A DNA stretch of 64,000 nucleotides, taken from positions 620,001 through 684,000 of the forward strand of contig OZ242384.1 in assembly GCA_965208965.1 (NCBI GenBank). The letters run 5' to 3'. The notes beneath the pieces are model-generated. The model worked only from the letters and a program-made list of their open reading frames with translations, was not told the origin of the DNA and searched no databases. Position 1 is the first letter of the stretch. Every line of letters starts with the position of its first letter. Of the stretch, positions 56,487 through 64,000 are shown piece by piece. This DNA comes from Bin5 sp965208965. GTDB taxonomy: Bacteria > Chloroflexota > Anaerolineae > Caldilineales > Caldilineaceae. The translations under genes were made by a program, and so were the position numbers.

Positions 56487-57278
56487 ATGGAAACTGTACG
56501 CGATCGGATGTGGCTTTGGGGCCATGAGGCTGGCAGTCACGACACAGGATGGGACATTTCACGTTCCTCGCGCATAACGCCGGTGGAGGCTGCATTCTAC
56601 ATGGATGTGCCCAATATGATCATGGTGCGCTACCATGACAAGCCGGAGATGCCGTTCGACCAGTATGCGATACCTTTCCGGAGACTGAAGCAGGTGTTCT
56701 GGTCGGTGGTTGGCGGCGCGGGGCGTTCTTCGGACGAGGAGCGCAAACATGTGCTGGAGTTGGCAGCGCGCAATCCGAACATCATAGGCGTCTTCATGGA
56801 TGATTTTTTCAGACGGGCACAGGATGAGGGCGACTTGGGTGTCCTCTCGGTTGATGCCCTCCAGTCGTTAAGCGACCAATTGACGATTGAAGGGCGCAAA
56901 CTTGGTCTGGGTGTCACGCTCTACACGCATCAGCTCGGGATGGCCCTGACGGCCCATCTGGAACTATGCGATTGGGTCTCCCTGTGGACGTGGGAAGCGC
57001 CCGATCTCAAGGACCTCGATGAGAACATGACCAAGTGTGAACAGATCGCGCCCAATAGCCGCAAACTGCTTGGACTGTACATGTATGACTATGGCCTGCA
57101 CGTCCCCATGCCCTTGGAGGCGATGCAGATGCAGTGCGAAACGGCCTTGGACTGGCTGCAAGCCGGACGCATCGAGGGTATGATCTTCCTGGCAAGCTGT
57201 ATCTGTGACCTAGACCTGGAGACGGTGGAATGGACGCGGGACTGGATTGCGAATGTAGGGGACCAGGAACTCGGATAG
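56487..57278 (+). CDS. Unknown protein, possibly TIM-barrel hydrolase-like
   Basis: A 263-residue soluble protein without a recognised family. It begins METVRDRMWLWGHEAGSHD and contains NPNIIGVFMDDFFRRA, LGVTLYTHQLGM, WVSLWTWEAPDLKDL and RKLLGLYMYDYGLHVP, with alternating strand-helix segments suggesting an alpha/beta barrel. The paired Asp in VFMDDFF, and the WTWEAPD and MYDYG strand ends, resemble acidic active-site residues of barrel glycosidases. AGGAGG precedes the ATG. It lies between sugar permeases and a dioxygenase, so a role in carbohydrate processing is likely (inference only). Confidence 0.5.
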   Translation: METVRDRMWLWGHEAGSHDTGWDISRSSRITPVEAAFYMDVPNMIMVRYHDKPEMPFDQYAIPFRRLKQVFWSVVGGAGRSSDEERKHVLELAARNPNIIGVFMDDFFRRAQDEGDLGVLSVDALQSLSDQLTIEGRKLGLGVTLYTHQLGMALTAHLELCDWVSLWTWEAPDLKDLDENMTKCEQIAPNSRKLLGLYMYDYGLHVPMPLEAMQMQCETALDWLQAGRIEGMIFLASCICDLDLETVEWTRDWIANVGDQELG

Positions 57279-57567
57279 CAGGGGATAGTGGATAGTGATC
57301 AGTTGCCCCTCACAGAGACGATCTGGGACAGGGTTTTCCTGCTGCCGCCCACGATATCTTGACATTTGACGGCGTTTGAATCGTCTCATCTCCACACAGG
57401 CGTGATATAGTTACATTGTTTTGAAAATACAGGAAGCAGCTCTCCTCAGGGATGACGCTCAGGGGAACTGCTCCATGTCCAAAGCACGCACACCACAGTA
57501 TTGGATGCGCTACCGCTTCGCTAAATGAGCGCTGTCTGGGACTGGGCATTTACTATGGAGGCAGACG

Positions 57568-58473
57568 ATGGTCATAGCGACTGAATTTCATGAACACAAT
57601 GCACTGCTTGACGATCCGCAGGCGATGCGCCGACAGATGGCGACCGACGGTTTTCTGTTCTTTCGCGGGCTGCTGCCCGCGGATGAAATCGTGGCTCTGC
57701 GGCGCCAGATCTTACAGGTCTGCGACAACTACGGATGGGTTGAGCCAGGCACAGAGCTAATGGACGGCATCGCCGACCCTGCGGCGGACGGGATGGAGCC
57801 TTTCTGCGGCGTCGGTGTGCCGCCGGAAGCATACGGCGACGTACAGCGCCTGGAGTCCTTCCACCGATTGGCGCATCACCCAAGAATCGTGGACATGTTG
57901 GGTCAGCTGTTCGATGAGACGGTGTTGGTTCACGCCCTGAAAATCGCGCGCGTGATGATTCCGGCGAAGGGCAACGCGCCGACGCCGGCGCACCAGGATC
58001 ACATCTTCATCCAAGGCTCAAAGACGGTATATACCTGCTGGATGCCGCTGGGGGACTGCCCGCGGGAACTGGGCGGGTTGAGCGTACTGCGGGGTTCGCA
58101 CATGTTGGGTGTCTTGCCGGTGCGTGCTGCGGAGGGCGCGGGCGGCCGCCATGTCATTTTCGACGACGACACACCGCAAGAGTGGTTCGAGACCGACTAC
58201 CAGGTTGGCGATGTTCTCGTCTTCCACAGCCTGACCGTTCACAAGTCGATCCCGAATCGGACGAAGAATCAGATCCGACTGTCGACAGATTTCCGCTATC
58301 AGCCGCCCTCACTGCCGATTGAAAAAAAGTCTATCACGCCGCACTGCAATGTGCTGCCCTGGGAAGAGATTTACGCCGGCTGGGAGTCAAAGGATTTGCA
58401 GTATTACTGGGAGCAATATGACCTCGACTTCCAGGAGCACGACGACTCCTTGGTGGCGGTCCAGGAGGAGTGA
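57568..58473 (+). CDS. Phytanoyl-CoA dioxygenase family protein (copy 5)
   Basis: A 301-residue PhyH-family oxygenase. The iron ligands are His-142 and Asp-144 (PAHQDHIFIQG) and His-225 (FHSLTVHKSIPN), with the conserved RLSTDFRYQPPS strand after it. It shares the WEEIYAGW...YYW C-terminal block with copy 4. GGAGGC lies 7 bases upstream of the ATG. It is within the uptake locus, ~290 bp after the unknown barrel-like gene and 150 bp before a sugar epimerase. This suggests it acts on the imported compound, for example hydroxylating an aglycone or methyl group (inference). The 57279-57567 gap has no clear feature. Confidence 0.86.
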   Translation: MVIATEFHEHNALLDDPQAMRRQMATDGFLFFRGLLPADEIVALRRQILQVCDNYGWVEPGTELMDGIADPAADGMEPFCGVGVPPEAYGDVQRLESFHRLAHHPRIVDMLGQLFDETVLVHALKIARVMIPAKGNAPTPAHQDHIFIQGSKTVYTCWMPLGDCPRELGGLSVLRGSHMLGVLPVRAAEGAGGRHVIFDDDTPQEWFETDYQVGDVLVFHSLTVHKSIPNRTKNQIRLSTDFRYQPPSLPIEKKSITPHCNVLPWEEIYAGWESKDLQYYWEQYDLDFQEHDDSLVAVQEE

Positions 58474-58627
58474 AAGGCGAAGAGTGAGACCGCCCCAGGA
58501 CCTTTCCAGCGGTGAAACGGGAATCGATCTGGAGCCGTTCCACCACGACATCGTCGTTCAGATAGAGGCCGGCGGCTAGTGGCCAGCGGTCAGTGCTATA
58601 CTCTCCAGCCGAAGAAGGAGTTGCAAG

Positions 58628-59476
58628 ATGGAGCTTAAGCTTTCATGCCCGGACTTCACCTTTCCGCTGCTGCCTCATGACGACGTCCTGACGCTGATTG
58701 CGATGATGGGTTTTCAGGGCGTGGATATCGGGCTGTTCGAGGACCGCTCCCACATCTATCCCAGTCACGTTTTGGACAACCTGGCGGCTTCGGCGCGGGA
58801 CCTGTCGAGCCGGATCCAGGACAAAGGGTTAGAGATCGCGGATGTCTATTTCCAGGCTTCCGGTCCGGGGTTGCCGGCGCTGGCGATCAACCATCCCGAC
58901 GCGGAGGAGCGCAGGCGGGCGCGCGATCTGTTTCCGCGCGTCGTTGAGTTCACGCTGCGGTGCAACGCGTCCCATATTACGATTGAGCCGGGGTTGCCGT
59001 GGGAGGGCGAAGCATACGAGACTTCGCTGAAGCGGGCGTGCGAGGAGCTGGCTTGGCGAGTAGAGCTGGCGGAGGCGTCAGGGTGTGTGTGCGCGGTAGA
59101 GCCCAACGTTGAGTCTTTGACGCGCACGCCAGAGCAGACGCATCGCATGCTGGAGATGACACCGGGGTTGACGCTGACGCTGGATTATTCGCATTTCGCT
59201 TACCGGGAGATCAGCGACGACGAGAGTGAAACACTGATTCCGTACACTTCCCATTTCCACGCGCGCGGAGGCCATAAGAACCGCTTGCAGTCGTTGATGC
59301 AGCACAATGTGATCGATTACCCGCGGGTGGTGCGGGCGCTGCGGGATTCCGGGTACGAGGGCTACGTCTGCGTCGAGTACGTGTGGGTCGACTGGGAGGG
59401 CTGCAACGAGGTCGACACGCTGTCGGAGACGATACAGATGCGCGATCTGCTGCTTTCTGTGGATTTGGGCGAGTAG
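58628..59476 (+). CDS. Sugar phosphate isomerase/epimerase (AP-endonuclease-2 fold)
   Basis: A 282-residue TIM-barrel protein of the xylose-isomerase-like superfamily. Metal-site residues lie in HITIEPGLPW, CAVEPNVES, LTLDYSHFAYR, HFHARGGHK and YVCVEYVW. These match the Glu-Asp-His-Glu pattern of epimerases and 2-keto-myo-inositol dehydratase relatives. AAGGAG precedes the ATG by 8 bases. Its substrate is unknown; its position at the end of the uptake locus suggests it acts on the imported sugar. It ends 40 bp before a GNAT gene on the same strand. Confidence 0.85.
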   Translation: MELKLSCPDFTFPLLPHDDVLTLIAMMGFQGVDIGLFEDRSHIYPSHVLDNLAASARDLSSRIQDKGLEIADVYFQASGPGLPALAINHPDAEERRRARDLFPRVVEFTLRCNASHITIEPGLPWEGEAYETSLKRACEELAWRVELAEASGCVCAVEPNVESLTRTPEQTHRMLEMTPGLTLTLDYSHFAYREISDDESETLIPYTSHFHARGGHKNRLQSLMQHNVIDYPRVVRALRDSGYEGYVCVEYVWVDWEGCNEVDTLSETIQMRDLLLSVDLGE

Positions 59477-59516
59477 TCTTGTTCGAAGGCAACGGTGACG
59501 GGGCTCTGGCTGTCCT

Positions 59517-60185
59517 GTGAGCACACCCGACCTCCACCTTCGCACCCTGTACCTGTTGGATAGCGCCGGCCGGATCCTCGGAACGCGTGAGCCGAACCCG
59601 GAACCAGGGCCGAGGTTTGCGCTGATTCGCGGCAGGACGAGCAGCACCTGGTCGGTGCGCTCTGACGTGCCGCAGCGGATCGCGGAGGAGCTTGACGGTC
59701 TGGCAGGCGTGGAGCCACCGGTAACGGACTTTCGCGACGCACCGGTGAATGCGGAGCGGTACAAGACGCTGGTCGGCGGCGAAGTATACGCGGGGCCGGC
59801 GTTCAGTTTTCCCAAGACAGTCGAACAGCCTGATGCCACGGTGCACGTGAATGCGTTGCCGCTTCTTGCGCGCCATTTTTCGGGGTGGACAGCTGCCGAG
59901 ATTCCGGGAAGGTCGCCGATAGTGGCGGTGACGGAGGACGGCCACGCGGTGAGCGTCTGCTTCTGTGCGCGGCGTTCGGAGAAGGCGGCAGAGGCTGGGC
60001 TGGAGACGGCGGAGGCGTACCGGGGGCGGGGGTTCGGCACGCAGGTGACGGCGGCGTGGGCGCTGGCGGTGCGGGCGTCGGGGCGAATTCCGCTTTACAG
60101 TACGTCGTTGGAGAACGGCGCTTCGCTGGCGGTGGCGCGCAAGTTGGGGCTTGTGGCGTATGCGTGTGGGTGGAGTTTGGGGTAG
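59517..60185 (+). CDS. GNAT-family N-acetyltransferase
   Basis: A 222-residue protein with a C-terminal GNAT fold: the VSVCFCARRSEKAAEAGLETAEAYRGRGFGTQVTAAWA segment has the R-G-x-G-[FY]-G acetyl-CoA-binding loop, and YSTSLENGASLAVARKLGL is the following strand-helix. The first ~130 residues are variable and probably give substrate specificity. The start is GTG 59517 without a clear ribosome binding site. It is probably an acetylation enzyme of a small molecule or protein; the substrate is unknown. It lies between the sugar locus and the defence-like island. Confidence 0.78.
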   Translation: MSTPDLHLRTLYLLDSAGRILGTREPNPEPGPRFALIRGRTSSTWSVRSDVPQRIAEELDGLAGVEPPVTDFRDAPVNAERYKTLVGGEVYAGPAFSFPKTVEQPDATVHVNALPLLARHFSGWTAAEIPGRSPIVAVTEDGHAVSVCFCARRSEKAAEAGLETAEAYRGRGFGTQVTAAWALAVRASGRIPLYSTSLENGASLAVARKLGLVAYACGWSLG

Positions 60186-60463
60186 GGGGTGGTTAGGAAT
60201 TTGCTTCGTGGTTCAGGGTTGGGCCAGCAGGTCAAGCGATGTCGGAATGCAGTCCTGCACATCCATCAATTGCAAATGCGCAGTTCAGATAGTCCCGTGT
60301 ATTGAGTGCCGTCATTGTATGGCCAGTTCCGATCCCCATACTCTGGCCGCGTATCCTATTGTCAGATACCGTCACAGAAGGCATAATATGTGCGATCGAG
60401 GCAGGAGTCTGTCTAAGCCTTCAGCCCCAAACCTACTCATACGGACACCGGGGCGGGCCACCC

Positions 60464-61672
60464 ATGTCTGAACCGATTCTTCGCACACTGATTTTGAAAC
60501 GTTTCCGCAGCCTGCCTGCAGAGGTAGTGGAGTTCGACAATCCCACATTTCTCGTCGGGCAAAACGGCACCGGCAAGAGCAACTTCGCCGATGCATTCGC
60601 CTTTCTGGCCGAAGCCATGGCATTACCTCTGCAAACCGTCCTTGCTCGTCGCGGGGGATTTTCCACGGTAGGCAACCGCCTCTCCGCGCGCGGGCGCCCC
60701 TCAAACATGGGCCTGTCTGTCCTTCTGCAACAACCGGACACCGACACAGTCGAAGCTCGCTACGGCTTCGAGTTAAGCCCAGTTGGGGACTACGGTTTTC
60801 AAGTGCTGCGTGAGCAGTGCGTCGTGCGCCGGACAGACGGGTCGCCAAGTTGGTTCGATCGCTCGGGCCCAGACGCGAACTGGAGCAGCAATGTAGGTTC
60901 TCTGGATCCGGTTCTGGAATCAAACGCATTGGCTCTCCCCCTCGTGGGCGGCGACACTCGCTTCCAGTCCGTCTTGCGCTTTCTGTCTCGGATGCAGATC
61001 TGCCATATCGAACCCACCGCACTGCGAGACATGCAGGATCCGGACGAAGGTATGCGGTTGCACTCTGATGGCCACAACGCCGCAAGCGTCCTGCGAGAAA
61101 TAGAAGACGCGGCCCCCGACAACTGGCAGACAATTCTCGAGTTGCTCGAGCGTATAGTTCCCCGTACAGTTGGCGTTCAGCCTAAGAAGCACGACAATAA
61201 ATTGACCTTGGAGTTTTCCCAGGACTTTGGCAAAAGAGAACCGGTTAAGTTTGGCGCATTCAGCATGTCGGATGGCACGCTTCGCGTATTGGGCATGCTC
61301 GCCGCCGTATTCCAGCGTTCTTCTCCCTCGCTCCTCGTAATCGAAGAACCGGAAGCCACAATTCACCCGGGTGCGTTGGGTTCAATTCTGGATGTGTTGC
61401 GCCATGCCGGGCGCACTATGCAAGTCGTCGTAACGACGCACAGCCCAGATATTCTCGACGCGAAGTGGATTGAAGATCGGCACTTACGCATTGTCCAATG
61501 GGAAAAAGGAAAGACAGGTATTGGTTCTGTTTCGCCCTCCGTAAGGCAGGCATTAGGCGAACACTTGATGGGAGCCGGCGAACTGCTTCGTGCCAACGCA
61601 TTGACCCCGGCCGAACTTTTCGTCCACGAGCCACGTCAGTTTATGCTGTTCCCTATGGACGATCTGACGTGA
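60464..61672 (+). CDS. AAA ATPase (AAA_21/ABC-like), defence-type
   Basis: A 402-residue SMC/ABC-like ATPase. Walker A is GQNGTGKSN at residues 32-40. An ABC-signature-like SMSDGTLRVLGML and Walker B LLVIEEPEATIHP are followed by an H-loop (TTHSPDILD). This is the AAA_21 architecture used with TOPRIM-like partners in OLD, PARIS, AbiL and Gabija-like defence modules. The frame extends 54 codons upstream to 60302, but ATG 60464 is the sensible start. It overlaps the downstream DUF4276 gene by four bases (GTGA), so the two are translationally coupled and probably form a complex. Confidence 0.8.
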   Translation: MSEPILRTLILKRFRSLPAEVVEFDNPTFLVGQNGTGKSNFADAFAFLAEAMALPLQTVLARRGGFSTVGNRLSARGRPSNMGLSVLLQQPDTDTVEARYGFELSPVGDYGFQVLREQCVVRRTDGSPSWFDRSGPDANWSSNVGSLDPVLESNALALPLVGGDTRFQSVLRFLSRMQICHIEPTALRDMQDPDEGMRLHSDGHNAASVLREIEDAAPDNWQTILELLERIVPRTVGVQPKKHDNKLTLEFSQDFGKREPVKFGAFSMSDGTLRVLGMLAAVFQRSSPSLLVIEEPEATIHPGALGSILDVLRHAGRTMQVVVTTHSPDILDAKWIEDRHLRIVQWEKGKTGIGSVSPSVRQALGEHLMGAGELLRANALTPAELFVHEPRQFMLFPMDDLT

Positions 61673-62298
61673 AGATTCAGCCGATCGTCGAAGGCCACGG
61701 TGAAGTCGAAGCGTTTCCTGTCCTTCTGCGCCGTTTGGTCGAAAAGGCGGAAGTTTGGAGCGTGACCATCGGGCGGCCGATTCGACAGCCGCGCGGCCGA
61801 CTGGTGCGGGAATCCGACCTAAAGCGTGCGATCAGGCTTGCCCTCCTGCAACCAGAGTGCGACGCTGTTCTTGTCCTGTTCGATGGGGACTCGGATTGTC
61901 CTGCCGAACTGGGTCCGTCCATTCGAGAATGGGCGCTAGCGGCGTCTGGCAAGGTACCTTGTGAAGTCGTCATAGCCCACCGGGAATATGAAGCCTGGTT
62001 TCTGGCAGCAATCGAATCGCTACGCGGACATCGCCGTATCAGAAGTGATGCGCTGTCCCATCCGAACCCGGAACAGCCCAGGGGGGCGAAGAGTCAATTG
62101 GAATCTCGGATGGAACCGGGCACGACCTATCTTGAAACGACAGACCAACCCTCTTTTAGCGCTGGTTTTTCGTTGACGGACGCCTATCGTCGCAGCCGTT
62201 CGTTCCGAAAACTCACTGTCGCTTTCAGCCGCTTGGTGAGTTCAATGGGTCAGGAAATTGGTGAATGGCCACCTGCTTGCTGGGCTGAAGAGACATAA
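61669..62298 (+). CDS. DUF4276/TOPRIM-like protein
   Basis: A 209-residue protein. The N-terminal IQPIVEGHGEVEAFPVLLRRL and the VLVLFDGDSDCPAE strand give a TOPRIM-like layout: Glu-8 and an acidic cluster at Asp-72, -74 and -76. HREYEAWFLA follows. DUF4276 proteins are usually encoded next to AAA_21 ATPases, as here, and are predicted nuclease effectors. The start is GTG 61669, overlapping the ATPase stop. It is a candidate effector of a two-gene anti-phage module; which named type it belongs to (AbiL-like or PARIS-like) cannot be settled from sequence alone. Confidence 0.75.
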   Translation: MKIQPIVEGHGEVEAFPVLLRRLVEKAEVWSVTIGRPIRQPRGRLVRESDLKRAIRLALLQPECDAVLVLFDGDSDCPAELGPSIREWALAASGKVPCEVVIAHREYEAWFLAAIESLRGHRRIRSDALSHPNPEQPRGAKSQLESRMEPGTTYLETTDQPSFSAGFSLTDAYRRSRSFRKLTVAFSRLVSSMGQEIGEWPPACWAEET

Positions 62299-62411
62299 GA
62301 GCCAAAGGGCCAACTTTGGATTGTTGAAAAAAGAAACTCGCCATCTGGTTCAGTCAAGTTCGCGCAAGCGCAAAAGGCGGACTACCCTCTTCTTAACACA
62401 GGAGAATTCGA

Positions 62412-63344
62412 ATGCTCCTCGACGAGTTGCTCGAAGTCATAGAAACGCTGAAAAAGCGGATCAACGACCACGGCTCCATACTGCGAGAAAACGAAATACG
62501 AACTCGCATGGCGCTTATCGATCCACTGCTTCAGGTCCTGGGATGGGATACGTCAGACCCTTCTCTAGTGATGCCGGAGTATAGCGTCAGTGGAGGTAAG
62601 GCTGATTACGCACTCCTAAGCCAAAAGGGTCACCCGACCGCAGCCATTGAAGCAAAGAGATTGGAAGAACCATTGCATTCGCACTTATTGCAGATGGTCA
62701 GTTACTCAGCAATGGCGGGCATCAAGTACGCTGGGATCACCGACGGCAACCAATGGGAACTTTACGATGTCTTACGCCCAGCAGCATTGGAAGACAGACG
62801 AATATTGGAGTTGAAGATTTCCAACACTTCTCCCTACTTATGCGCCCTAAGACTGTTGTTACTTTGGCGGCCCAACCTTTCTTCAGAGCGAGCCGAGAAA
62901 GCATACACACCGATTGCTATTCCCCCACCTAAGGTCCAGCCTGATCCCCCTCTTTTTGATCCGGTGAAATGGGTGCCACTGTCGAAATTTGAAGCTCATA
63001 GGGCAAAGAAACCTCCAGAATTCATTCGGTTTCCAGATAACAGTGAACATCCATTGCAAAATTGGTATGAATTAGTGGTGCATACGATTGGATGGCTTTG
63101 GTCCAAAGGGGCTATAACAACGGCCGACACTTCAGATTTTTCGAGCAAGAGTCGCTATCTGTTCCACACTAAAGCGGTCCATCCTTCTGGAAAGCCATTT
63201 GTCAGCCCGAAATCAATCGCGGGAACGCCACTAATTGTTGAAGCGAATCTTGACAGATTTAACTCCGTAAAGAGGACGAAGAGTTTGTTCACCGGATGTG
63301 GTCAGGATCTGTCGCGCGTGCATTTGGGAGTCAAACGCAAGTAA
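62412..63344 (+). CDS. HsdR_N-like PD-(D/E)XK nuclease protein
   Basis: A 310-residue protein. The N-terminal ~140 residues resemble the nuclease domain of type I restriction HsdR subunits: VIETLKKRINDHGSILRENEIRTRMALIDPLLQVLGWD, then Glu-56, Asp-65 (GGKADYALL) and the E-A-K triad Glu-80/Lys-82 (AAIEAKRL). The C-terminal ~150 residues contain no helicase motifs, so it is not a full HsdR. No methyltransferase or specificity subunit is nearby. GGAG is 7 bases upstream of the ATG. It lies 113 bp after the DUF4276 gene; the AT-richer sequence here hints at horizontal acquisition. It may be a third component of the island or an independent defence gene. Confidence 0.72.
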   Translation: MLLDELLEVIETLKKRINDHGSILRENEIRTRMALIDPLLQVLGWDTSDPSLVMPEYSVSGGKADYALLSQKGHPTAAIEAKRLEEPLHSHLLQMVSYSAMAGIKYAGITDGNQWELYDVLRPAALEDRRILELKISNTSPYLCALRLLLLWRPNLSSERAEKAYTPIAIPPPKVQPDPPLFDPVKWVPLSKFEAHRAKKPPEFIRFPDNSEHPLQNWYELVVHTIGWLWSKGAITTADTSDFSSKSRYLFHTKAVHPSGKPFVSPKSIAGTPLIVEANLDRFNSVKRTKSLFTGCGQDLSRVHLGVKRK

Positions 63345-63505
63345 CACTCTTCTACTCCGTCCGCTGGCCCGACATTCTCATCCTCGAGAATCACGACCCT
63401 GTTCAACCCTAAAGCTTTTCCCTGTCCCTGGGCTTCTTGACCCGAAAAGTAGGGCTGGACACCGCCTTCTTTATTGATCGAGCTGGGAGGGACATTTGAC
63501 CGCTC

Positions 63506-63534
63506 TTGAGACCCACCCGCGCCTCCGCTATAAT
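63506..63534 (+). promoter_or_regulatory. Promoter of the GT4 glycosyltransferase gene
   Basis: TTGAGA (63506-63511) and a perfect TATAAT (63529-63534) are spaced 17 bp, ~55 bases before the TTG start at 63589. Confidence 0.75.
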
Positions 63535-63588
63535 CGGTGGGGGGCAAGCGAAGCAGATTCATTGACCATCAGCCAAAGGGGGAACCCG

Positions 63589-64000
63589 TTGCGCGTTGTG
63601 CTCGTTAGCAAGGCGCTCGTTGTGGGCGCGTATCAGAAAAAGGCGGAGGAGATCGCGCGCCTGGCGGTGGAGTTGACTGTGCTGACGCCGCCAAGCTGGC
63701 GGGACCGGCGCGGGTTACAAAGGGCGGAACGGCTGCATACTGTCGGCTACGAACTGCGTACGATTCCCATCCTATTCAACGGCGCTTATCATATGCACTT
63801 TTATCCTACTCTGGTAAAGGAGCTTCGGGATTTGAAACCGGAGGTTGTGCATGTGGATGAGGAGCCATACAATTTGGCTACGCTCCTCGGTGTGCGGGCG
63901 GCGCGGGCGGTGGGCGCGAAGCCAATCTTTTTCACCTGGCAGAACCTGCTGCGCCGCTATCCTCCTCCGTTTAACTGGTTCGAGCGAACTGTATACCGGG
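63589..64000 (+). CDS. Glycosyltransferase family 4 (3' partial)
   Basis: An open frame runs off the window end; about 137 residues are visible. It starts at TTG 63589 with AGGGGGA upstream. RVVLVSKALVVGAYQKKAEEIARL and LAVELTVLTPPSW, then RTIPILFNGAYHMHFYPTLVKELRDLKPEVVHVDEEPYNLAT and PIFFTWQNLLRRYPPPFNWFERTVY, match the N-terminal donor-independent half of GT4 glycosyltransferases (GT-B fold). The substrate is unknown. The catalytic C-terminal half lies outside the window. Confidence 0.78.
   Translation, partial: MRVVLVSKALVVGAYQKKAEEIARLAVELTVLTPPSWRDRRGLQRAERLHTVGYELRTIPILFNGAYHMHFYPTLVKELRDLKPEVVHVDEEPYNLATLLGVRAARAVGAKPIFFTWQNLLRRYPPPFNWFERTVYR

Noticed and set aside
63302..63562. Minus-strand ORF of 86 residues near the nuclease gene
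   Set aside because: No recognisable domain or ribosome binding site, and it overlaps both the nuclease 3' end and the GT4 promoter.

Overview
The window is a 64 kb, moderately GC-rich stretch of a bacterial chromosome. It looks like Chloroflexota, probably the Caldilinea/Anaerolineae side. I infer this from gene content: several phytanoyl-CoA dioxygenase family enzymes, a formylglycine sulfatase, sugar ABC transporters, a PdtaS/PdtaR-type ANTAR pair, ScpB and YfhO-type membrane proteins. There is no rRNA or marker phylogeny in the window to confirm it. No phage, insertion sequence, integrase or CRISPR array was seen.

Layout. 0-6.3 kb: the C-terminal part of a membrane-anchored GH3-like protein, then a minus-strand MarR regulator and a heterodimeric ABC exporter pair. 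6.6-13.2 kb: fabF-fabH, then a run of three phytanoyl-CoA dioxygenases around a zinc alcohol dehydrogenase. 13.3-16.1 kb: L-rhamnose isomerase and rhamnulokinase (minus). 16.6-21.6 kb: DNA polymerase III alpha (minus) and a coiled-coil/nuclease-like protein with 21-bp repeats. 22-24 kb: Hsp20 and SelD. The selD gene reads through an in-frame UGA and is itself a selenoprotein gene. 24-28 kb: DUF898 membrane protein, CoA-transferase, Uma2-type protein and cyclophilin. 28-32 kb: a second heterodimeric ABC exporter pair. 32-35 kb: a Gfo/Idh/MocA oxidoreductase, a fourth dioxygenase and tRNA-Pro(CGG). 35-43 kb: histidine kinase and ANTAR response regulator, GT2 glycosyltransferase, YfhO-like giant membrane protein, AmaP-like protein and ScpB. 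43-49 kb (minus): thioesterase, a nucleotidyltransferase ORF without a usable start, E3 and E2 of a 2-oxoacid dehydrogenase complex, a VOC protein and a sulfatase. 49-52 kb: a DinB-like protein and an SH3 lipoprotein facing each other across a perfect terminator hairpin. 52-59.5 kb: a carbohydrate-uptake locus (binding protein, two permeases, unknown TIM-barrel-like protein, fifth dioxygenase, sugar epimerase) behind a near-consensus promoter and a long leader. 59.5-64 kb: a GNAT protein, a three-gene defence-like island (AAA ATPase, DUF4276/TOPRIM-like protein, PD-(D/E)XK nuclease), and the start of a GT4 glycosyltransferase.

The genes suggest a heterotroph that takes up and degrades sugars such as rhamnose and sulfated or modified glycans. 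It invests heavily in Fe(II)/2-oxoglutarate oxygenases of unknown substrate and in efflux. The observations most worth following are the selenocysteine SelD with its candidate bSECIS, the ATPase-TOPRIM-nuclease island, the five dioxygenase paralogues and the leaderless MarR promoter.
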